From positions 86,473,285 to 86,537,284 of the forward strand of contig CM042694.1 of the NCBI GenBank assembly GCA_023614405.1: a stretch of DNA of 64,000 nucleotides, written 5' to 3'. Under the pieces are notes generated by a model. That model did no database searches. It saw nothing but the letters and a program-made list of their open reading frames with translations, and was not told the DNA's origin. The position numbers and the translations under genes are program-made. This DNA comes from Avena insularis (lineage: Eukaryota > Streptophyta > Magnoliopsida > Poales > Poaceae). Numbering within the stretch: position 1 is the stretch's first letter; the number at the start of each line of letters is the position of its first letter. Shown here one piece after another: positions 44,421 to 54,975 of the stretch.

Positions 44421-46316
44421 ATGGGTGGGTGAAGGCGGGCGTAGGTGGTCGGAGTGGCGAGGAAAAATCCGTCGAAAGGGGAAAGACCGAAACTCCGCCG
44501 GGTGCCCTGGCCAAGCCTTCCGCACGCTACCATCGACGTCCTCTCCCACGCCGCCACGGCCGGCCAAGAGGAACAGGGGAAAACAGCGGGCAATCAAGCT
44601 GGTCAGAACACCAAAAACGCGCTTATACCGAGGTTTCGCTTGGAGTGGCACCACCGGCGTCTTCAACCTCTGAAGCTCGCTGGGAACTACCACCGCGGCC
44701 CTCCCACCGCCGCGCAGATGCGCCAGGAGACAGAAACCTCCGCTTCCTCCACCCGCGGTCGCAACCCCGCACGATCCCCTCCTCCCCTCGCCGCCACGGC
44801 CGGCTGGAAGAGGAAGAGCACGCAAGCCACCAACACCGGGAAGAGGAGGCAAGAAGAGGCGGCGGCGGATCGACCTGGAGCGGGCGGCGGCGTTGACTAG
44901 AACTGTAGCAGGTGATGGGGGAAGAGATAAGGTTCGAGCCGTGCACGATGAATCTGAAGAACTCGGACATCGTGATTGCAATGCTAGTCCGGTTAGCCAC
45001 GAGTGCCGGGATGTCTAGATGGGCGTTTTTAATTCACATGTCAAGGTTCCGGTGGAGGTATTCACGAGCAAGCATGGATGACAGTCCGTTTTGGTTGGCA
45101 CGGGTTAACGCGGAAGGCAAGTGGGCAGGCAGGCGAGCACGCGTCGACTATTTTGAAGGAAGCGTCAGCACGACTTTGACGTGTTCCACGTGACGTGAAC
45201 ACCACGGACCCCAGGAAAATTCGCCGAAAGAGCCGAGAGAAAAGTCGTCAGTGTCCATCTCGCCCGTTGCCTGCCACCGGAGAAGCACCCGAGCACCGTA
45301 CGATCGTGCCGCGCTTGTTGTTGCAGTAGTACCCAACCGGTCCCTCACGCACGGCGCACGTGAGAACGAGGCTAGGGGGAGACGCTCCGATGTCGGCATC
45401 GCCTTTCCTTCCACCCCACCCAACTCTCCGTCCCGTCGCCTTCGCTCAGCTTTACGTGTCCTCGGCCTTTCTTTTTCTTAGAGCAGCGAGGGTCCGACAG
45501 CGACCTCCCTTTAATCATGGCGTTTGATACCCTGCACTGCCCAACCTTTACACTACGGAACCCACTGACCGGGGGGCCGGAGGTGGGAGGCGACGGGCCC
45601 GCCACGGTCGCGATGCAAAGCTTGGACGCGAAAGGCGAGCGGAGAAATATCGAAAGGAAGTTGTGACGGTGACGTGCTTGGCTTTGTCCTCTTCGCGTCC
45701 TCGGTACCGACCGCCGGGCCCGCCACTGGCGCCGGGTAGCGACGAGTCTTACCACGAATTGTTTTATGCCTTCCAAGGCCACGATCAACGAGGTCCATGG
45801 AACACGGCATAATCCGCGAATAATATATATACTCCAGCTATAATAAAGATCGTACTACCGAAATGATGCTCTGGACTTTTGCAAAGTTTTTTTTTTTTGA
45901 GCTCGCTTTGCGAGGGAATTAATCATGGTAGGTTTTCTTTTAGGCGAATTAATCATCAAGGAATGGTAGGTGCGGGCGATAAAGCGATAATCAAGGGACG
46001 CGCCGGCTGGCGCCCCCCCCCCTGGCCGGGAAACCGCCTCGCAGTCGCACACAGCACCGGCCGCGGGAACGGAGCGTCACACAGCTGTTGCTGGGCCCAC
46101 CCAACACGTACTATCGCCCCACTTGCGCGCCTCCCACGTCAACTGCTCTATCCTCTCTTCTCTGATATTCATTCACTCCTCGGTTTACTACTACGACTAA
46201 TTCCTCGCACACGTCTCCCTTAAAAAAAAAAATATTCCTCGATCACGTCTCCGTATTTGGAACACCTTCGCCCCTGAACTTCCTAATATTTACAGCCCAG
46301 CCACCATTGATTTCCA
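44421..46316. other. GC-rich intergenic DNA, no gene identified
   Basis: Overlapping GC-driven frames occur on both strands (up to 250 codons at 44229-44981 minus), but none shows a domain or a consistent exon. Poly-T (45886-45898), poly-C (46014-46021) and poly-A (46221-46231) runs may mark retroposon junctions. Confidence 0.4.
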
Positions 46317-46325
46317 AGATGAGGC

Positions 46326-47729
46326 GAGTTGTTAGCATAAAACTACCACCTTACGTGCCAAATTTTCCGAATGGTACCAGTCGACCTCTAAATCGTAAAA
46401 AATTACCAGATTAAAAACGAGTTGTCACAAAAAGCACTAATTATCGTCTAATCACGAATTGACACGCTAACTGACAGTGGGCCCTACCTTTCAGGTTGAC
46501 GTGGCATCCATTTGATGCCTCTCCGACACGGCGTTAATGGCCGTTAGCATAAAACTACCACATTTATAGTAAAATTTTCTGAATGGTACCGGTTGACATC
46601 TCAATCGCAAAAAACTACCACATCAAAATCAAATTTTCGCAAAAAGCACTGATATCACGAATTGACGGTGAATCTAACAACGGGACTTGTCAGGAGCTAT
46701 TTATTAACGTGGACCAGGTCCCACATATCATCCCTACTAAAAAATCCAAAAATATGAGAAAAAATAAAAACAAAATCTATTTTTTTCTCACAATAACTTT
46801 GACTACACCGCCGCCAGCCTGCCCCATCCACCACCGGCCTACACCACCGCCGCTCCATCCACCATCGATTTCTCCTGCCTACCCTCCACCACCAAAGACC
46901 GACTACATGGTCAGACCGCATCCACCATTAGCGCCGCCTTCCCCTAAGCGTCTCCGCCCACCACCGTCACCGTCTCCCCGGCCTAGCCCGGCCACCATTG
47001 GTGCTGCCGTCAAGTACTAGCGCCATACCGCCTCTTCGTCGCATGTACACCACCGGCCGCTGTCGCTTTCCGACCAAAGACGGGCGTCCACTACCGTCCA
47101 TCATTGCCCCGTTCACTACCGGTGCCGCGCCTTGAGCAGGAGGATGCGACGACTATGACCTGGTCACGAGAAAGGGTGCGTAAGGCTAGGACGACGCGTG
47201 TGGAGTAGGACCTGGAGCTGGCGACAACACGATTGGAGCAAGACGACGGCACGGGAGGCGCTTGGCGCGGGTTGAGGCGGTGGTGATTTTTCATGATGCA
47301 TTTTTGGACTTTAAATAGCGGTGACATATGGGTCCATGTGTACAAGAGTAAATAGCCCTGACAAGTGGGTCATGCTGTCAGATTCGCCGTCAATTCATGA
47401 TACCAGTGCTTTTTGCGAAAACTTGGTTTCGATGTGGTAGTTTTTAGCGATTGAGATGTCAACCGTTACCATTCGGGAAATTTGACTATAAATGTGGTAG
47501 TTTTATGCTAATGGCTGTTAACGTCGTGTTAGAGAGGCCTCAAATGGATGCCACGTCGACCTGAAGGGTGGGTCCCACTGTCTAATAGCGTGTCAATTCA
47601 TGATCAGACGACAATCAATGCTTTTTGCGACAACTCGTTTTCTATCTGGTAGTTTTATACGATTTAGAGTTCGACTAGTATCTTTTGGAAAATTTGACAT
47701 GTAAAATGGTAGTTTCGTGCTAACAACTC
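46326..47729. mobile_element. Mutator-like element with long terminal inverted repeats
   Basis: The ends read GAGTTGTTAGCATAAAACTA and, at the right, GTGCTAACAACTC. They are flanked by a perfect 9-bp duplication AGATGAGGC (46317-46325 and 47730-47738), the MULE signature. The terminal inverted repeats are about 400 bp (46326-46731 and 47322-47729). Each repeat is itself a tandem pair of related ~200-bp units. The interior (46740-47300) is proline-codon-rich (CCACCACC) with a 145-codon frame but no transposase. It could be a Pack-MULE payload. Confidence 0.9.
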
Positions 47730-47738
47730 AGATGAGGC

Positions 47739-48087
47739 GTAGGCACACCAACCGCGATGGCAGTGGCACGGCATTGAAATTCCACGCAAGACCGAGGGCT
47801 CGACCCAACCCTCGCCAATAATACAGCCGCCCACGTCGGCCACGACCGCGGCCCAACCCCCATCGAACCACGTCCGGTGGTGCAGCCCGCCCGGCCCCAC
47901 CACACAGCTACCGCACCGCACGGCACCACTCCAGCCGCCCGATCGCCAGCATCCGACGGCCGCGCCACCACCACGTCACCGCGGAAAAGATCTCCTCCCC
48001 CACCGGCCACCACCCCGATCGAACCGGGTTTAATTATCCATCCAGAGGGTAAGCGCACCGCGCACGCTTCCGTGTCCGGTCCGGCTC
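47739..48087 (+). promoter_or_regulatory. Upstream region of the PNRC-like gene
   Basis: A GC-rich segment lies between the MULE and the TATA box. It contains CCGCCCGATCG and CACGTC words but no element I can assign with confidence. Confidence 0.4.
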
Positions 48088-48094
48088 TATATAA
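48088..48094 (+). promoter_or_regulatory. TATA box of the PNRC-like gene
   Basis: TATATAA in a GC-rich context (GGCTCTATATAACGCGGCC), 95 bp upstream of the ATG. It leaves a pyrimidine-rich 5' leader of about 65 nt (CTCTCCCCCCTCCTTC). Confidence 0.75.
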
Positions 48095-48189
48095 CGCGGC
48101 CCGCGGGTACCCTGATTTCTCCCATTGTTTTCTCCTCTCCCCCCTCCTTCTCCACAAATCTCCTCTCTCGTTAGGGTTAGGTCCCCATC

Positions 48190-48963
48190 ATGGCGACGGC
48201 GGTGCTCAGATCCCACGACGCGCTCGCCAACAGGATGCATCTCGACGCCTTCGCCGCCTCCCCCGTCAAGCCTCGACGCCGGCGCCACCCCAAGCCCGCC
48301 TCCCCGCCGCCCAAGATGGCGGTTCCGGCGGTTAGTTCCCCGCCGCCCCCGAAGCAGGCGCCTGTTGCGTCGTCGCCTCCCAAGGCGGCGGTGGCGGCGG
48401 GCCGCAGGTCCCCGCCGGCCAAGCCTGCCCGCAAGCAGCCTTCCCCGACGAAGGAGACCCCCAAGCCGCAGGTGGTTATCCGGATCCTGAAGCGAGGCGA
48501 GGAGCCACCGGCTCCCGCTCCGGTTCCGCCTCCGGCCCCGGCCCCTTCACCTGCCCCAGCGCCTGTGCAGGCCAGGGCGCAAGCCCCGCCCGCAGTCAGG
48601 CAAGTGCGGTCTCCTTCCCCTCCGTCACCCCCTGTCCAGGCCAGGGCGCAAGTCCCACCGGCCAACAGGCGTCCGCGGGCCCCTTCCCCTCCATCAGCAC
48701 CCGTCCCGGCCCGCGCGCAAGCCCCGCCGGCGGACAAGCGTGTGCTCGGCACCACCGGCCGGATCGGCCCCCAGGCACCGGCGGTCGTGCCGACAAAGAA
48801 GATCGTGTCCGTCGCCTCCAACGCGGCAACCTACGCCGGCCCGGCGTTCTCCGTCGCGGCCCCGGAGCCGAGCTCCCTCCCTCTGCCGGGATTCTTCCGG
48901 CGCGCCGAGGAGGAGGCCACCCGCGGCCTCCGCTGCCTCCTCCGCATCGGCGAGCTCTCATGA
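48190..48963 (+). CDS. Proline-rich protein with PNRC-type motif
   Basis: An intact 257-residue, intronless frame with strong third-position GC, preceded by a TATA box and a clean leader. Residues 1-35 are basic (KPRRRRHPK). Residues 35-205 are low-complexity Pro/Ala, with three repeats of a PVQARAQAPPA-like unit. Near residues 215-236 stands YAGPAFSVAAPEPSSLPLP, followed by GFF and a C-terminal RGLRCLLRI helix. The YAGPxF...PxPSxLPxP arrangement is that of proline-rich nuclear receptor coactivator (PNRC) motifs. In animals the LPxP part binds the EVH1 domain of decapping protein DCP1, so an mRNA-decay adaptor role is possible; this is inference for the plant protein. The ATG is the first in the leader, in a good context (CATCATGGCG). 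A MULE ends 460 bp upstream. Confidence 0.85.
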   Translation: MATAVLRSHDALANRMHLDAFAASPVKPRRRRHPKPASPPPKMAVPAVSSPPPPKQAPVASSPPKAAVAAGRRSPPAKPARKQPSPTKETPKPQVVIRILKRGEEPPAPAPVPPPAPAPSPAPAPVQARAQAPPAVRQVRSPSPPSPPVQARAQVPPANRRPRAPSPPSAPVPARAQAPPADKRVLGTTGRIGPQAPAVVPTKKIVSVASNAATYAGPAFSVAAPEPSSLPLPGFFRRAEEEATRGLRCLLRIGELS

Positions 48964-49903
48964 TGACGGCTCTGCATCAGCCGCAGCGTGTGTGCCGCTC
49001 CCTCTAAAGGCCGCACCGCTTCGTCTCCTCTCCCTCTCCCTCAAAATCCCCGCTGAAGAAGAAGAAGAAGAAGAAGAGGTGGTAAATCTCCCTGGCTGTT
49101 GGATACGGAAGGATTTGTGGATGGATGGTTGGTTGGTGGATGGATCCGGCGGCAAGCCCGCCCTGGATCAGATCCCGGCGATCGTTCCGATCAAACCCCT
49201 CGGTATTTTTTCAGAGGGAAGGTTTGATGACGGATCGCCGGTGCTAGGATTTGGTGGTTGCTTAGGTTCACACGTTGCTGCTCGCCTTGATCTCGTCGTT
49301 AGAGGTAGTAGAGGATTAATTGTTTAGGGGTTGCTGGATTTCCGTTCGTCTTCTGAAGATTAGGTAATACGTTAGTACTGAGTGTGCTTCATCAGGGATA
49401 AGTTAGTGTGTAATAATCGAAGGTTCAGGTTCAGGTTCAGTGTGTGTGTGATTCCAAGGTTATCTTAAGAGGTAATTTATGTGTAGTTGCGTCAGGTCAA
49501 CCTAGTGTATAGTTGATTTAGCAACTGAAGAGATATGAGAGAGTAGTTGCATCATCAGCTAAGCTACCTGTGTAGTTGATTTAGCAACTGTAGAGTATTA
49601 TTATCGATCATGGTCCGTCCTATGTAAGATATATGTGTCCTGTGTTAATTTGTGTCTGTATCAGTCAGTTCGTTATCAGAGTGGTGAAATAATATATCTG
49701 TGGTACTACCTAGTTTGCAGAAATGAGATTGTTCTTGTTCTTCTCATGGTGTTATCATCAGTTCGTTGCCTGGATTTGTTTCGAGCAGTTTATGAACTTC
49801 GTGTAGAAAGACCCTATTCCTATCTCTTCTCTGCAATGTTTACAACAACAATTTGGTAAACCAGTACCTCTTTTTGCGACAAGAGGCCTATTATAGATCA
49901 TAT
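48964..49903 (+). other. 3' flank of the PNRC-like gene
   Basis: It contains a (GAA)7 microsatellite at about 49055-49077, a GGTTCA repeat at about 49422-49440, and paired AGTTGATTTAGCAACTG words at 49510 and 49572. It probably includes the 3' UTR; the polyadenylation site cannot be fixed. Confidence 0.5.
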
Positions 49904-50125
49904 GAACTGATGATGTCTGGCCGTTTTTGGATCATATGAACTGAAGTCTGGTTTTGCTCTGTAATTCATTTCAATATAACTGTGGAGGCCTGGTCTAATT
50001 TGACTGCATGAACTGATGATGTCTGGATTGACAAAAGGCCGATTTTGGATCATATGAACTGAAGTCTGGTTTCGCTCTGTAATTCATTTCAATATAACTG
50101 TGGAGGCCTGGTCTAATCTGACTGC
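49904..50125 (+). repeat. Tandem duplication, about 106-118 bp
   Basis: Two adjacent copies share GGATCATATGAACTGAAGTC, TCTGTAATTCATTTCAATAT and CTGTGGAGGCCTGGTCTAAT. They differ by a few substitutions and a 14-bp indel (ATTGACAAAAGGCC present only in the second). Confidence 0.88.
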
Positions 50126-51232
50126 ATCATCTGTGCTATTCCCATTTCCCAATTTTCTATACTAAACGTCGTTGGCAGTTCATACATCTGAAAGCCATCG
50201 TCAGACATGAACCCGTGATCCGAAGGGAGAAGAAGACTGCTTCCTTTTGCCATTAGCACAAGGATGAGAGAAATGACTTTATCGGTTGACAAAAAAAAAA
50301 TCGTTGAACTAAGAACGGGTCTCCTGGGTTTAATTCCGTGTGCTGGACGGCACTGGAATCTTCGAGAGTACTAGATGCCAGCTAGACGTGGGCAAGAGCT
50401 TTGTACCCCATCAGCCTCAGATCTTCGTGTGGTTGCCGGCTCTCGGCCGTGATAATTCAGGCTAGCTTCATAGCAAAAGAAGAACAACTTTTCAGGTGTA
50501 AACTGAACCGCAAGTAAGCAGCATGGTAAAGAATTACAGAGCGAATCAGACAAGGTTACTACTACTAGCTTACATGGATGATTAATCTAGCTTACATATA
50601 GATGATTAATTGTCAATACTTCTCCGGTATCCTGCCTAATCTGAAGCAAGTTGGGACCCAAATGGCTCAAGTGGACGCAAGCTAGGAACAAAAATGGCTT
50701 CGTTCACAGTGATTAGACGCATCGACTTTGTCGTGGAGCATCAAAGTATCCGGGTCCAAAGTTGAACCGACGCCAAACCCGTGCCGGAAGCAAGGCAAGT
50801 AGCGTCCCCTTTAGAATAGTTCAAGTTGAGCCTAACCATGAATACTTTTGCTGGTTTCATGGTTCTAGCGGGATAAAGGGTCAGTATACCGAGCTGACGA
50901 ATCATTGCCGAACATAGTGGCCGACTCGGAACCATATAGAATGCAGACAGGCTGTTAGCGGGCAAACCATTTAAAAGCAAACGACCAACTTTGCAATCGA
51001 CAGCTCTGTAGTAGTACTACTATACATGAAACACTCACAGATTCAAGAACAGATGCAAGGAGCTTGAGTAGTATCTGACGAAAGTTGTATGGCCTGATAC
51101 CCTTTCAGGAAAAAAAAACGGCATATTCTGGTTAAGGTAACTATGCTTCACACTGAGTCTCGAACTTAACATCGATAGGGATTTCATTCAACTAGTCTGA
51201 ATCCGAGCGTAGATATCTTAGAATAGCTCTAA
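50126..51232. other. Intergenic DNA, no gene identified
   Basis: A minus-strand frame at 50741-50980 (79 codons) has no recognised domain. Poly-A runs at 50290 and 51110 could be retroposon tails. Confidence 0.4.
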
Positions 51233-52388
51233 GAGCAACTCTAGCAGTAAACGAAAACTATTCAGTCTTTCCGAAAACGTGGGGGAGGAAGAATTTGCAG
51301 CTGGCGCAGAACAAAACCCGTAAACACGAACTGAAAAAACGTAATTCAAATGTCGCGGGAAAATTCTTCGATGATCATATATATAGATGGTAGTTTGATG
51401 CTCGATTGAACATCAAAAGTTACATAATCGTTACTGAAAACCTAAATTAGCTAGTAGCCTAACCACGCAGACTAATTCCGAGCAAAAGGAGGCCCGATTG
51501 GCCTCTGCGCGCGGCGGTGACGGTGGTGGCGGAGCTCGAGCGTCGAGACGGAGGACGACGTCGACGCGGAGGCCGGTGAGGAGCTTCACTCATCGGAGTC
51601 AACCTCGACTATCTCGAGCTTGACGCGGCGGACGCGCTCCTCCCGGCGCGCGGCCTCGTACTCACGCACTTGGCGAACGGTGTCGGCTTCCTCCCGGCGA
51701 AAGCGAGTGCGGCCCTCCACTTCCGAAATCGCCTCCACCTGCGCGACCACGACGTCCTCCTCGTCGGAGCCGTGCACGTAGTCTCCCACGGAGAACGTGG
51801 GCTCCCGCGCGGGGACGAGCTCCTCCTCGTCGGAGCTAACGTACACGGGCGTGCGCGGTGGGCGGCTCGAATCGCCGAACGAGGAGCCCTCGCCGCCGTT
51901 GCCGTACTTGACCAGCTTCCCTGGGGGCGTGAGCCCCAGTTCGTCCATCGGCGGGCGCTGCGCTTGCGCGCGCCCTCCGACTGGTTGAACTTCCGGCGTT
52001 CCGCCTCCGTGCGGAACACGGGGGGCCACGACGGCGAGTCCCCGCAGCCCAATCCCACGCCGCTCCATGCAGAGCCACCACGCGAGGCCATGGCGTCGCG
52101 GAGCGGAGGCAAAGATAAATTTCTAAGTGCTGGATTGCTCGCCGGAGAGGAGGCTGGTGGCGGCGGAGCGAGAGGTAGCGGCGAAGGGGAGTAGGGTTTG
52201 GAAACCAAACTCCCCTCCGCGACCCGTTTTAATACGGGGCGGCCGCCGAGTTTCTCGGGGCCCCAAACTCTGTTTATGGGCCAGGCCGCGAGTCCGGGCC
52301 CTGTTCTAGACCTATTTCAGCATGAACCCGTAAACTCGCCAGAATTTTTCGGTTTCGGCCCCTTTTTCAGTATCTCTTAGAGATGCTC
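51233..52388 (-). mobile_element. PIF/Harbinger-type element carrying an ORF (1156 bp)
   Basis: The termini are GAGCAACTCTAGCAG and, inward from the right, GAGCATCTCTAAGAG. They are flanked by TAA on both sides (51230-51232 and 52389-52391), the 3-bp Harbinger target site. The interior holds one minus-strand ORF of unknown type and no DDE transposase. Confidence 0.8.
51586..52091 (-). pseudogene. Unknown protein carried by the Harbinger-type element
   Basis: From ATG 52091 the frame reads MASRGGSAWSGVGLGCGDSP, then WPPVFRTEAERRKFNQ. A one-base shift near 51935 moves it to the register that continues LTPPGKLVKYGNGGEG, then TPVYVSSDEEELVP and SVGDYVHGSDEEDVVVAQVE. The C terminus is a charged helix ending EIVEVDSDE. 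The serine-aspartate patches (SSDEEE, GSDEED, VDSDE) suggest CK2 sites or SUMO-interacting-like segments. I know no domain for it. The strong third-position GC and an uninterrupted second half indicate that it was coding until recently. It may be a captured host gene or a cargo gene typical of the family. Confidence 0.55.
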
Positions 52389-52492
52389 TAAGCTCCCTAG
52401 AATCGGTGGCTTCTGGTTGCTCGAGATGCGGACGCTCGTTTGGGCCTACCTGCCCGAAGCATATCGCTTCACAGAGCGTGGAGACGTGTGGA

Positions 52493-53184
52493 TATACCTG
52501 GACGCGAGCCGGCTCGGGTTGGCTCCGGCCGAGCCTGCAATAATCCCGAGCTGAAATTGGTGAGTCCGAGCTAGCTCGACACTGAGGACGAGCCTCCTCC
52601 ATGGGCTCGGCCCGAGCTCGCTCCGAACTCGAGCCTGGACGAGCCGGCTCGCGAGCCAGACGGCGATGACTCACTGACGGCTGGGGCCATCTCCTCTCCG
52701 ACGAACCTAGAGCTGGACGGCGGCTGTGCTAGGGCGCGGTGGACGGGGAGGGGCATGGCCGACGGAGAGGTTGTGCTAGGGGCGCGGCTGATGGGGAGTC
52801 CGTGCTAGGGGCGCGGCGGACGAGTAGGTATGCTATGGGCACGAGATAGGAGAGGCTCAACGAGAGGAGCTAGGCCAACGCGGGTGGCGTCGGAGATGGG
52901 GGTGAGCGGCCAGCCGACGACATCCGTATGGGAAGTGGCGGCGGCTCGCACTAGATGGAACAGGGTGTGGTATCGATCATATTCAGCCCATAACCTCCCT
53001 CTTTATTCAATTCAGCCCATCAATTCCAAAAAAAAAGACGACCCAACGAGCCAGCCCGAGATCGCCACGGTCTACCTTCGCAGGCTCGGCTCGGTCCACC
53101 ACCACCTACGGGCTGAGCCCAGCTCGCACCGAGCTTAGACAACTCGGGTCGAGCTTTCTGGCCCGAGTTCCGCGTCCGGGTATA
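52493..53184. mobile_element. hAT-type element (692 bp) rich in GAGCTCG words
   Basis: The ends read TATACCTGGACGCG and, inward from the right, TATACCCGGACGCG, and both continue to CTCGGG. They are flanked by CGTGTGGA (52485-52492) and CATGTGGA (53185-53192), an 8-bp duplication with one mismatch. The interior is dominated by CGAGC/GCTCG words and encodes nothing recognisable. Confidence 0.7.
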
Positions 53185-53254
53185 CATGTGGATGCACCGT
53201 GCACGTCCAAAGTCGGTTCACTGATATATTTGACCGGCACGTCTCTCGAAATAG

Positions 53255-53893
53255 GCTTTCGCCCAGCTTTATAAATAAAGCAACCATCCATACAAGGTTT
53301 ACATCAGTTCAAAGTTCAAACATAAAAATGAAAGCTGGGGGCACAACACAAACATCCCAAGAAGCGAGCTAAAACACAAAGCAGGAAGACGACAAGTAGC
53401 AGGGATCACATGTGCCGGTAGGGCATAAGATCAGGTGGGAGACGGAGAGATGCGTCTCACCGCGTCAAGCAGGTGTCGTAGTATGTCGTCTAGCCACTCC
53501 TTGTCCTGGCGTCTACATAGCGGATACCACTGCTGCAAAAAAACGAGGAATTTGAAGATTGAATCAGTGGCGCGTCGTAAGGACACCTTTTCTATCACCA
53601 TTTTATTACGTATTGTCCACAGGGTCCATAACTACGCCGCAAAAATGAGCCAGAAGAGGCGGTACCTCTGCCAGGTTCGTTCGCATGAGTCTCTAGAAAC
53701 TGTCCAAGGGACGTCCTAGTCGGGGTCCAGGGCTTTTCGGATAAAGTTTTATAGAAACCGAGTCGCGGGAAAGGTGAACAGTATGTCTCATCCCGTTTTC
53801 GGGATCGAACGTAAGGGACATAACCCATCCCCTGGCCCCTGTCGTAAGGACATTTCTACGCCCGAAGGAAGATGATCGCGAAGCAGCTGCCAC
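53255..53893 (-). pseudogene. LINE ORF2 3' end and tail
   Basis: On the minus strand a broken frame contains WTIRNKMVIEKV, then IFKFLVFLQQWYPLCRRQDK and WLDDILRHLLDAVR. This is the typical C-terminal tail downstream of zf-RVT in plant LINEs. The 3' end carries GCTTTATTTATAAAGCTGGG and GCGAAAGCCTATTTCGAGA. RT itself is absent (5' truncated), and stops and shifts are present. Confidence 0.72.
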
Positions 53894-54905
53894 ACGTCAG
53901 GTGGGCACATTGCCTTGCCTGACGGCGGTTCCCTCCCAGCGATTCTCTCCTACCTCCTCGCTGCTCGGCTGTCGTTGTTGCGGGCGGCCCGTGGGCGTGC
54001 CGCTGTGTGCGTCTGCGCTTTCAGGATCTCCATCCTCCCCTCCTTCTGGTTCTCTTTCCTCAATACCGTTGCTGTCATTCTACCCATCGGCCTTCTCTTT
54101 TCCTCACCGATGGATTCTCTCTCTCCTCCAACGTCGGCTTCATCCTGAACTCGAGCTCGATCTAGGTTGCGCGACCAGCTATAGTCCACCCATCGGCGGC
54201 TCAGAGGAGGATGACACAGATTGTGTGGCATCCTAGACGGATTCGAGGCCTTTCCATTGGCCAGTGTGATGATTCATATGGGACATGAGCTCATGAGCTG
54301 ATGCTAGCAGCAACCGAGGTCGACAACGACTGTAGTGTGGAGGCTGAGATTTTTGAGGGAAGGTGGCATGGATCCACACACCAAGGGAGAGAGCAAGATG
54401 GTAGAGCCGCCAACGACAGGACCAGGTACACCACTCGCGGAATTTCTGTAATATTAGGTGCCATGAGTTCTACGGTGAAGCTGTTGTGTGTCAACCGTGT
54501 GTTCATATGAACTTCATAGGATATCCTGCTTGCTGCTTGCAAACCTATGTTTATATGCTTTTTGTAAAAGGGGGAATTAAAATTTTGTAGCTCAGCTCTA
54601 CTCTTTCAGTTGATGGACTGATTACAGATACCTTGTGAACGTTGATTCCAAATCTTCAGTTTTTATATTATTTGCACATGGGAGATGCATGGATTTGCAA
54701 CGGAGTTTCTAGCACTAAGCCAGACAATTGCTTAAACACCAACGAAAAGTTGTAATCCGTCAGACTAAAAACACCCTTTTATGTATCAAGCAAACATAGG
54801 GTTGAATATTCTTAAGCTTTGAGCTAATTATTGTAGTTTTATCTCTGTCAGAAATTCTGCAACCTTTGCACAATTAAACGCTATCATTCTTCTGTCATAT
54901 ACGTG
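53894..54905. other. Intergenic DNA, no gene identified
   Basis: Pyrimidine-rich frames at 53901-54236 have no recognised domain. The rest is AT-rich. Confidence 0.4.
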
Positions 54906-54975
54906 CCAAGAGTTTATGTTGTGCCGATATAGTTTTCACTTGTGTGACAATAATGCCTATTTTGGCGTTCCAGCC
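54906..54975 (+). repeat. 70-bp direct repeat, copy 1
   Basis: It begins CCAAGAGTTTATGTTGTGCC and ends GCGTTCCAGCC. It recurs at 55814-55883 with eight or so substitutions and no indel. Confidence 0.9.

Noticed and set aside
44229..44981. 250-codon minus-strand frame
   Set aside because: Overlaps several equally long frames on both strands in GC-rich DNA; no recognisable motif or start context.
48177..48821. Minus-strand 214-codon Gly/Ala-rich frame
   Set aside because: Antisense shadow of the Pro/Ala-rich PNRC-like gene.
51670..52194. Plus-strand 174-codon frame in the Harbinger element
   Set aside because: Antisense of the minus-strand ORF whose charged, motif-bearing product is far more protein-like.
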